NCBI GenBank assembly: GCA_021414185.1
Contig: JAIOOZ010000607.1
Location: 1 to 10,698, forward strand
Length of the DNA stretch: 10,698 nt
Source of the DNA: Betaproteobacteria bacterium
Lineage (GTDB): Bacteria; Pseudomonadota; Gammaproteobacteria; Burkholderiales; SG8-41
Reading direction: 5' to 3'
The notes under the pieces: generated by a model
Told to the model about the DNA's origin: nothing
What the model saw: the letters and a program-made list of their open reading frames with translations, nothing else
Database searches by the model: none
In this document: in pieces, positions 4,994 through 10,698 of the stretch
How the letters are laid out: each line of letters opens with the position of its first letter
Numbering within the stretch: the first letter of the stretch is position 1
Made by a program: the position numbers and the translations under genes

Positions 4994-6364
4994 ATGGCGA
5001 ATAACAAGGAATTCAGGCTGTTGTCGACGAGCGGTCTGCTGGGGTATGGATTCCCGGAAAGCTCGCTCAAGGCCGCGCTGGAGAGAAACCCCGACGTGAT
5101 AGGCGTCGACGGCGGCAGCACCGACCCGGGGCCTTTCTATCTCGGTTCGGGCAAATGCCTGAATTCGGACAAGGCGATGCGGCGCGACCTGCGGCTCATG
5201 CTGAATGCAGCGCGCCAGAAAAAAGTCCCGCTGGTGATCGGCAGTTGCGGCGGCGCCGGCGGCGAGCCGCACTTGCAGCAGGTCGCCAAGCTCGCGCGCG
5301 AAATCGCGCGCGAAGACGGCCTCAACTTCAAGATGGCGCTGATCCATGCCGACCAGGAAAAAAGCAAAGTCGACGGATGGGTGAAGGAAGGCCGCATACG
5401 CGCCCTGAAAAACGTGCCGGTGCTCGATTCGCCGACCGTCGAACGCGCCGCGCGCATTGTCGGCATGATGGGCGCCGAGCCTTTCATGCGCGCGCTCGAC
5501 GACGGCGCGGAAGTCGTGCTCGCGGGGCGGGCCAGCGATGCGGCATCGTGGGCCGGCTGCGCCATGCATGCGGGGATGCCTGCTGCACCGTCGTGGTATG
5601 CCGGAAAAATGCTCGAGTGCGGCACCGCCACCGCAATACCAAAAGGTCATGACTGCCTGATGACCATAGTGCGGCCTGATCACATCGAGCTCGAGCCGTC
5701 CAACCCGGCGCGCCGCTGCACGCCATTCTCGGTCGCCACGCACGGCCTGCACGAGAACGCGAGCGCGCTGGTGCACGAAGAGCCGGGCGGCATACTCGAT
5801 GCCACGGACTGCGAATTCAGCGCGGTGACCGATCGCGCGACCCGCGTGAGCCGTATGGTCTGGCGCAAGCAGCCTTACAGCATCAAGCTCGAGGGAGCGG
5901 AACTGGTCGGCTACCGCGCCATCACCATCTGCGGCACGCGCGACCCGATCCTGATTTCGCAGATCGACAGTTATCTCGCGACGTTCCGGGACGACGTGCA
6001 GATGCGCGCGACGGCGTTCGGCGTGTCTCCCGAAAAATACCAGCTGATGCTTCACGTCTACGGCAAAGACGGCGTGATGGGCGCGGCGGAGCCGGTCAAG
6101 CAGATTTCCTCGCACGAGCTCGGCATCCTGGTCGAGGTCGTGGCGACCACGCAGGAAGATGCGAACGCCGTACTCGCCATCGCGCGCGTGGTGCTGCCGA
6201 AAATCGATTTTGCCGGCCGCCTGTGCAAGAGCGGCAACATGGCGTTTCCGTTTTCGCCGTCCGATATCGGCATGGGCGAGACCTACAAATTCTCGGTCTT
6301 TCATGTGCTCGAGACCGAGGATCCCTATGCGATGTTTCCGATCGAATACGAAAAGGTGCACTGA
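4994..6364 (+). CDS. AtuA-family protein (acyclic terpene utilisation, DUF1446)
   Basis: This 456-residue protein resembles the DUF1446/AtuA family. Visible family-type segments are the N-terminal GLLGYGFPESSLKAAL (14-29), VIGVDGGSTDPGPFYLG (35-51), the glycine-rich VIGSCGGAGGEPHL (81-94) and EVVLAGRASDAASW around residues 174-187. AtuA was named from citronellol/geraniol degradation in Pseudomonas, but its reaction is not established. Here none of the atu acyl-CoA genes is nearby, and the neighbours are DUF4387 and hydantoinase subunits, so a terpene role should not be assumed. GGAGAGGA (4980-4987) precedes the ATG. The next gene starts two bases after the stop, so co-expression is near certain. 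No signal peptide is seen, so it is probably cytosolic. Confidence 0.85.
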   Translation: MANNKEFRLLSTSGLLGYGFPESSLKAALERNPDVIGVDGGSTDPGPFYLGSGKCLNSDKAMRRDLRLMLNAARQKKVPLVIGSCGGAGGEPHLQQVAKLAREIAREDGLNFKMALIHADQEKSKVDGWVKEGRIRALKNVPVLDSPTVERAARIVGMMGAEPFMRALDDGAEVVLAGRASDAASWAGCAMHAGMPAAPSWYAGKMLECGTATAIPKGHDCLMTIVRPDHIELEPSNPARRCTPFSVATHGLHENASALVHEEPGGILDATDCEFSAVTDRATRVSRMVWRKQPYSIKLEGAELVGYRAITICGTRDPILISQIDSYLATFRDDVQMRATAFGVSPEKYQLMLHVYGKDGVMGAAEPVKQISSHELGILVEVVATTQEDANAVLAIARVVLPKIDFAGRLCKSGNMAFPFSPSDIGMGETYKFSVFHVLETEDPYAMFPIEYEKVH

Positions 6365-6366
6365 TC

Positions 6367-6678
6367 ATGGCCAAGCTGAGAGACATCGCCAAGGTTTGCA
6401 AGAGCAAGAACGCCGGCCCCTACGAACTCACCATAGACGTGATGTTCGAGAGCCGCGAGCTGTTCGACAGGGTCGCCGCGACCAAGGTGTTCTGCGCTGA
6501 ACTGTTTGCGCGCCAGTACAACTGCCGCGTTGACGAAGTAACGTTCACGGCCTACCCGCCGGCTCTCGCTTTCAAGGGCACGGTGCCGCGCAGGATTTCA
6601 TCGGGCGACGTGGGGGATACGGACGTCTACGGCGCGCAGCAGCATGCGCCCATGCTCGACGTCGACATTCCCATCTGA
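6367..6678 (+). CDS. DUF4387 family protein, partner of the AtuA-like protein
   Basis: This 103-residue cytosolic protein shows the DUF4387 pattern: MAKLRDIAKVCKSKNAGPYE at the start, DVMFES, a central AYPPALAFKGTVPR, and the C-terminal DTDVYGAQQHAPMLDVDIP. Members are known to sit beside, or be fused to, DUF1446/AtuA proteins. Here it is separate and begins two bases after the AtuA-like stop. That suggests a complex of the two or a shared reaction, but the biochemical role is unknown. Length is normal for the family, and both ends carry conserved blocks, so it appears intact. Confidence 0.88.
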   Translation: MAKLRDIAKVCKSKNAGPYELTIDVMFESRELFDRVAATKVFCAELFARQYNCRVDEVTFTAYPPALAFKGTVPRRISSGDVGDTDVYGAQQHAPMLDVDIPI

Positions 6679-6725
6679 GCGCGTTTGTCCGCAATCCCGC
6701 GGCCATGCCGGCCGGCGGGCCCTTC

Positions 6726-8870
6726 ATGGAAAAGCAATTGAGAAAATCAAAAACATCGCGGTCCGCGCGCGCCGGAATCGCGCTCGGCGTCGATATCGGG
6801 GGCACTTTCACCGACCTCGCGCTGTTCGACCGGCGTTCCGGCGAGTTTCGCTCGGGCAAGATACTGACCGACTATGAGGACCTGACGCGCGGCGTGATGG
6901 TCGGCGTCGAAAAAATACTCGCCGAGCACGGCATCGGCGGCGCCGTTCTGGACAGCGTCGTGCACGGCACGACGCTTGTCACCAATTCGCTGATCGAGCG
7001 CCGCGGCGTTCCCGCCGCGCTGCTCGTCACCAGCGGGTTCGCGGACGTGCTGGAGCTGGCGCGCGAAAGCCGCTATGACATTTACGATATCGATATCGAC
7101 CTGCCGCGCCCGTTGATCGCGCGCGACCGCGTCTTCGAAGTGGGCGAGCGGCTCGACTTCAAGGGGCGCGTGCTCCAAGGCGTAGACGCGGACGAAGTGG
7201 AAGCCATCGCGCAACGCCTTGCGGCGCTGAAGGTAAGCAGTGTGGCCATTTGCTTTTTGCATTCCTACGCCAATGCTGCTCACGAGCGGGAAGTCGCGCG
7301 CATTCTCGCCAAACGGCTTCCCGCTCTTGCGATTTCGCTGTCGTCGGAAGTCGTGTCCGACGTGCGCGAATACGAGCGTGCCAGCACCACTGCCGCCAAT
7401 GCCTACGTGCAGCCCATCGTGCGCGGCTATCTCGACCGGCTGAACGCGGCGCTGCGCTCGTGCGGTTTCAAGCGCGAACTCGCGATCATCACCAGCGATG
7501 GCGGCATTGCCAGCTGCAGCACTGCCGGCAAGTTTCCAGTCAGGCTGACCGAGTCGGGGCCGGCCGGCGGCGCGATTGCGGCGGCATATTTCGGCAAGCG
7601 CAAGAAAGTCGACGACCTCATCGCGTACGACATGGGCGGCACCACCGCGAAAATCTGCGTGATCGAAGACGGCGCGCCGGAAAAATCCACCACTTTCGAA
7701 TTCGGTCGCGCGTACCGCTTCGCGAAAGGCAGCGGACTGCCGCTGCAGGTGCCGGTCATCGAGATGATCGAGATAGGGGCCGGCGGCGGCAGCATCGCCC
7801 GCGTCAACGAGCTCGGCCTCCTGCAGGTCGGCCCGCAAAGCGCGAACGCGGCGCCGGGGCCGGCGTGCTACGGGCTCGGCGGAGAGCTGCCGACGGTCAC
7901 GGACGCGGATTTATGCCTCGGCTACCTCGCGGAGGATTTTTTCCTGGGCGGGAAGATGCAGCTCGACAAGGCGCACGCGGAGGCTGCGATTACGCGTCAC
8001 ATCGGCAAGCCGCTCGGCATGACGCTGCAGCGCGCAGCTTGGGGCATACATCGCATCGTCAACGACACCATGGCGCGCGCGGCAAAAGTGCATTGCCTGG
8101 AGCAGGGCAAGGATGCGCGCCGCTACGCGCTGTTTGCCTATGGTGGAGCGGGGCCGGTGCACGCGTACGGCGTGGCGGTCGCGCTGGGCATACAAAAAAT
8201 ACTGTATCCGCGGCAGGCAGGCGTGATGTCGGCACTGGGTTTTCTCGTCGCCGAGCCGTCGTTCGAAGTCGTGCGCGGCAAGATCATCGCTGGCGGCGAG
8301 CTCGACGCGCTCAAAGTCGGGCGCATGCTGGAAGAAATGCAAAGAGAAGGACTTGCGCTGGTCAATACGGTGGGCGTCGCGGGCACGGACATTGAAGTCG
8401 AGCGCATGGTAGCGATGCGCTATGCGGGGCAGAGTTTCGAGCTCAACGTGCCGCTGCCGCGGGGCGCGCTTTCTGCGCGACATTTTGCGGCGGTCACAAA
8501 GCTTTTTGCAGCATCGTACAAAGAGCGGTATCACGCGCTGACCGAGGAGTCGCCGGTCGAGTTCGTGCGCTGGCACGTGCGCGTGACCGCGCGGCAACCC
8601 CAGCTTGAACTGAAGCCGGGGCGTGGCCGCCGCAGACTGCAGGACGCGGTGAAAGGCAAGCGTCGCGCTTATATTCCCGAGCGTTCGGCGTTTGCCGATT
8701 GCCCCGTATACGACCGCCACGCGCTGCCGCTGAACTGCACGTTCAAAGGTCCGGCGATCATAGAGGAAATCGAGTCGACGGTTTTCGTCGGGCAGGCCGC
8801 CTCGATCCGCGTCGACGGCGACGGCGACATCATGGTCACTCGTACCATGCGGCGTGCCGGTAAAGCGTAA
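6726..8870 (+). CDS. hyuA: Hydantoinase/oxoprolinase subunit A (HyuA-like ATPase)
   Basis: This 714-residue protein is the ATP-binding subunit of the hydantoinase / 5-oxoprolinase / acetone carboxylase superfamily. It works with HyuB to activate a carbonyl with ATP for ring opening or carboxylation. Family motifs run in order: GVDIGGTFTDLALFD (21-35), VVHGTTLVTNSLIERRG, SSEVVSDVREYERASTTAANAYVQP, ESGPAGGAIAAA, AYDMGGTTAKICVI (a second phosphate-binding motif), EIGAGGGSIA, APGPACYGLGG and FAYGGAGPVHA. No motif is missing and the length is normal. The ATG at 6726 is chosen because GGCGG precedes it at seven bases; an in-frame ATG at 6705 would add seven residues. Substrate cannot be predicted; hydantoins, 5-oxoproline, lactams and ketones are all used by relatives. 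Confidence 0.9.
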   Translation: MEKQLRKSKTSRSARAGIALGVDIGGTFTDLALFDRRSGEFRSGKILTDYEDLTRGVMVGVEKILAEHGIGGAVLDSVVHGTTLVTNSLIERRGVPAALLVTSGFADVLELARESRYDIYDIDIDLPRPLIARDRVFEVGERLDFKGRVLQGVDADEVEAIAQRLAALKVSSVAICFLHSYANAAHEREVARILAKRLPALAISLSSEVVSDVREYERASTTAANAYVQPIVRGYLDRLNAALRSCGFKRELAIITSDGGIASCSTAGKFPVRLTESGPAGGAIAAAYFGKRKKVDDLIAYDMGGTTAKICVIEDGAPEKSTTFEFGRAYRFAKGSGLPLQVPVIEMIEIGAGGGSIARVNELGLLQVGPQSANAAPGPACYGLGGELPTVTDADLCLGYLAEDFFLGGKMQLDKAHAEAAITRHIGKPLGMTLQRAAWGIHRIVNDTMARAAKVHCLEQGKDARRYALFAYGGAGPVHAYGVAVALGIQKILYPRQAGVMSALGFLVAEPSFEVVRGKIIAGGELDALKVGRMLEEMQREGLALVNTVGVAGTDIEVERMVAMRYAGQSFELNVPLPRGALSARHFAAVTKLFAASYKERYHALTEESPVEFVRWHVRVTARQPQLELKPGRGRRRLQDAVKGKRRAYIPERSAFADCPVYDRHALPLNCTFKGPAIIEEIESTVFVGQAASIRVDGDGDIMVTRTMRRAGKA

Positions 8871-8890
8871 GCGAAGAGAGCGATGAAATC

Positions 8891-10489
8891 ATGACGCAAA
8901 AATCCAAAGCAGGCGGCAAGCGTCCGCACTTCGACGCCATCGATCTCGAAGTGCTGTGGAGCGGGCTCGTAACGGTGGTCGACGAGGCGTCGTATGCGAT
9001 TTTGCGTACGTCGATGTCGAAAATCGTCGTCGAGGCGCGCGACTTCGGCGCCTTGCTGCTCGATCCCGGCGGCGCGCTGCTCATCTCCGACGCGGGTGTC
9101 GCGTCCAAAATCGGCACCAACTCGATCGCCGCGCGTGAACTGCTGAAACAATTCCCGGCCCACACGCTGGCGCCCGGCGACATGCTGATCACCAACAACC
9201 CGTGGTGGATCATGGGCCATCTTAACGACGTCGCGGTGGTGGCGCCGCTCTTTCACCGCGGCCGTCTCGTCGGCTTCGCCGAGTGCATGGCGCACATGAC
9301 GGACATCGGCGGCTGCCTGTCGGGACCGCCGCGCGAAGTGTACGAGGAAGGCCTGATCATTCCGCCGACCAAAATTATGTGCCGCCGCAGGGAGAACGAG
9401 ACATTCTTCGATATCCTGCGCGCCAACGTGCGCGTTCCCGACCAGATTTCGAGCGACGTGCGGGCGCTGATTTCCGGCTGCGCGGTGATGCAAAGAAAGC
9501 TCACCGATTTTCTGCTGGAGCACGGCATGCCCGATCTGCGCCGACTGGGCGCGGCAATCGTCGATCAATCGCGCAAGACCATGAGCGCGGCGATTCGCGA
9601 GCACATACCAAATGGCATCTATCACGGCGAAACCGCCATCGAAGGCGCCGGTACGCCGCTCGAGATCAAGGTCAAGGTGACTTCGGCCAAGGGCAGGCTG
9701 GCGATCGATTTCACCGGCAGCTCGCCGCAGCGCAACGTCGGCGTGAATTGCACCCTGGTCTACACGCATGTCTGGAGCGCTTACATCATCAAGAGCCTGC
9801 TGTGCCCGCGCCTGCCGAACAACGAAGGAACGTTTTCGCCGATACAGGTCACCGCGCCGGAAGGATGTTTTCTGAACCCGCGCTTTCCGGCGCCGGTGCG
9901 CTTGAAGTCGAGCAGCGGCCATTTTGTTCCGGACGCGATCATCGAGGCGCTGCAGGGCGTGCTGACCGACCGCATCATCGCCGAGTCGGGCAACAAGTTC
10001 GCGGTGATGTTTTCCGGCCGCAACGCGGCGCACAGGTCGTTTTCGGAATCGATGTTCGTGATGGGCGGTATGGGTGCGCGCGCGCGCAAAGACGGCCTCA
10101 ATTGCGTGAGCTTTCCCGCGAATTCCTCCAATTTGCCTGTCGAAGTGCTCGAAGCGTCGATTCCAGTGCTCGTGCATTTCAAGCGCATCAGGCGCGATTC
10201 CGGCGGCGCGGGGAAGTGGCGCGGCGGCGGCGGCCAGGAATTCGAATTCGAGTCGACGGGCGAATTGCCCCTGACCGTGCGCGCTTCGCACGGCAAACTC
10301 AGTGTGCCGCCGAAAGGCCTGCTTGGCGGGGCAGACGGCGCCACCGGTGGAATCTATTTAAACGGGAAGGAAGTCCCGGACAAGACGCCGCTCGCGCTGA
10401 ACAAAGGAGACGTGCTGCGCCTGGTGACGCCCGGGTCTGGCGGCATGTTGCCGGTGGCGGAGCGGTTGCCGGGAGCCGCAACTGATTAA
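8891..10489 (+). CDS. hyuB: Hydantoinase/oxoprolinase subunit B (HyuB-like)
   Basis: This 532-residue protein is the metal-binding partner subunit of HyuA, 20 bases downstream. The expected metal-site residues are present: D51 in ARDFGALL, H110 and D113 in MGHLNDV, and H135 in AHMTDIGG. Their spacing (59, 3, 22) agrees with that I recall for the caprolactamase CapB metal site (D41, H99, D102, H124). Other family blocks are SDAGVASKIG, APGDMLITNNPWW, GTPLEIKVKV, AIDFTGSSPQRNVGVNCT and, near the end, GGAGKWRGGGGQEFEF. The loop between TNNPWW and GHL differs from the NDPYxGGTHLPD form of 5-oxoprolinases, arguing against a simple 5-oxoprolinase. A purine-rich GAGAG lies near the ATG. Length is typical of HyuB. 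Confidence 0.9.
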   Translation: MTQKSKAGGKRPHFDAIDLEVLWSGLVTVVDEASYAILRTSMSKIVVEARDFGALLLDPGGALLISDAGVASKIGTNSIAARELLKQFPAHTLAPGDMLITNNPWWIMGHLNDVAVVAPLFHRGRLVGFAECMAHMTDIGGCLSGPPREVYEEGLIIPPTKIMCRRRENETFFDILRANVRVPDQISSDVRALISGCAVMQRKLTDFLLEHGMPDLRRLGAAIVDQSRKTMSAAIREHIPNGIYHGETAIEGAGTPLEIKVKVTSAKGRLAIDFTGSSPQRNVGVNCTLVYTHVWSAYIIKSLLCPRLPNNEGTFSPIQVTAPEGCFLNPRFPAPVRLKSSSGHFVPDAIIEALQGVLTDRIIAESGNKFAVMFSGRNAAHRSFSESMFVMGGMGARARKDGLNCVSFPANSSNLPVEVLEASIPVLVHFKRIRRDSGGAGKWRGGGGQEFEFESTGELPLTVRASHGKLSVPPKGLLGGADGATGGIYLNGKEVPDKTPLALNKGDVLRLVTPGSGGMLPVAERLPGAATD

Positions 10490-10526
10490 AACAGGGAAGA
10501 GAGCCGTCGCCAGTACGGCATCATTC

Positions 10527-10550
10527 ATGGAGCAATGGAGGAAGCAGTGA
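10527..10550 (+). other. Seven-codon open frame overlapping the next start
   Basis: An ATG at 10527 opens MEQWRKQ and stops at TGA 10548-10550, overlapping the GTG start of the next gene by GTGA. Such stop-start overlap can couple translation. No clear ribosome binding site precedes this ATG, so translation is doubtful. Confidence 0.2.
10537..10541 (+). promoter_or_regulatory. Ribosome binding site deciding the GTG start of the second Bug gene
   Basis: GGAGG ends five bases before the GTG at 10547. An in-frame ATG at 10535 would add four residues but has no properly spaced site, so GTG is preferred. Confidence 0.65.
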
Positions 10551-10698
10551 ATAAATTCAGCAGAGTGTTGTTGGTTGTCGCGTTGGGTGCATGCCCCGGA
10601 GTGGCGAGTGCGCAGCCCTATCCGAGCAAATCGATACGCATGATCATTCCGGCGCCGCCCGGCGGCGGCGTGGATACCGTGGGACGCGCCGTCGCGCA
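10547..10698 (+). CDS. Second Bug/TctC-family periplasmic binding protein (N-terminus only)
   Basis: The first 50 codons are present and the gene runs off the right edge. A typical signal peptide (residues 1-22, core VLLVVALGACPGVA, cleavage after ASA) is followed by QPYPSKSIRMIIPAPPGGGVD, the conserved N-terminal signature of Bug/TctC proteins. It follows HyuB by 57 bases with no terminator between, so it is probably part of the same operon. Its motif is PAPPGGGVDTVGR where the first Bug protein has PFPAGGSTDVIAR, so the two are distinct paralogues rather than a recent duplication. Confidence 0.85.
   Translation, partial: MNKFSRVLLVVALGACPGVASAQPYPSKSIRMIIPAPPGGGVDTVGRAVA

Noticed and set aside
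5291..5312. Short GCGCGCGAA-type direct repeat in the AtuA-like gene
   Set aside because: It simply encodes the repeated residues ARE-I-ARE in a helix in GC-rich DNA.
4976..6361. Long minus-strand open frame (about 460 codons) opposite the AtuA-like gene
   Set aside because: Shadow frame caused by high GC at third codon positions; its composition is unlike a real protein and the plus strand has clear family motifs.
8669..10291. Long minus-strand open frame (about 540 codons) opposite hyuA/hyuB
   Set aside because: Same shadow effect; His/Arg-rich without domains, whereas HyuB metal-site motifs are intact on the plus strand.

Overview
The window looks like high-GC betaproteobacterial chromosome, probably Burkholderiales. 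The reasons are two Bug/TctC-type periplasmic binding proteins, a hydantoinase A/B pair, and the small stress-associated families DUF1328, DUF3562 and CsbD close together. Taxonomy is inferred from gene families only; no rRNA or marker gene is present. No mobile element, CRISPR array, tRNA or rRNA was seen.

Left part (1-1950): the last codons of an unidentified gene end at a stem-loop terminator (59-90). Then come a 54-codon DUF1328/YtjA-like membrane protein, a DUF3562-like protein with an unexplained C-terminal tail, and an arginase-family ureohydrolase. A strong hairpin (1910-1941) follows the arginase. Middle part (1946-3801): a CsbD-like protein on the minus strand is divergent from a cysteine-dioxygenase-like cupin protein on the plus strand. 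The latter is tail-to-tail with a CysB-like LysR regulator on the minus strand.

Right part (3802-10698): the regulator is divergent from a tightly packed plus-strand operon. In order it encodes a Bug/TctC periplasmic solute-binding protein, an AtuA-family (DUF1446) protein, a DUF4387 protein, HyuA, HyuB, and the N-terminus of a second Bug/TctC protein cut off by the window end. The AT-rich intergenic region 3802-3960 contains back-to-back promoter-like hexamers, and an inverted repeat covers both -35 elements. The CysB-like protein is therefore the obvious candidate regulator of itself and of the operon.

The most plausible joint role of the operon is capture of an organic acid, cyclic amide or related compound by the Bug protein, followed by ATP-dependent ring opening or carboxylation by HyuAB. 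The AtuA-like and DUF4387 proteins would supply an associated but biochemically undefined step. The substrate cannot be read from the sequence. The membrane partners of the transporter (TctA/TctB) and the acyl-CoA enzymes of classical terpene (atu) degradation are absent from this window.
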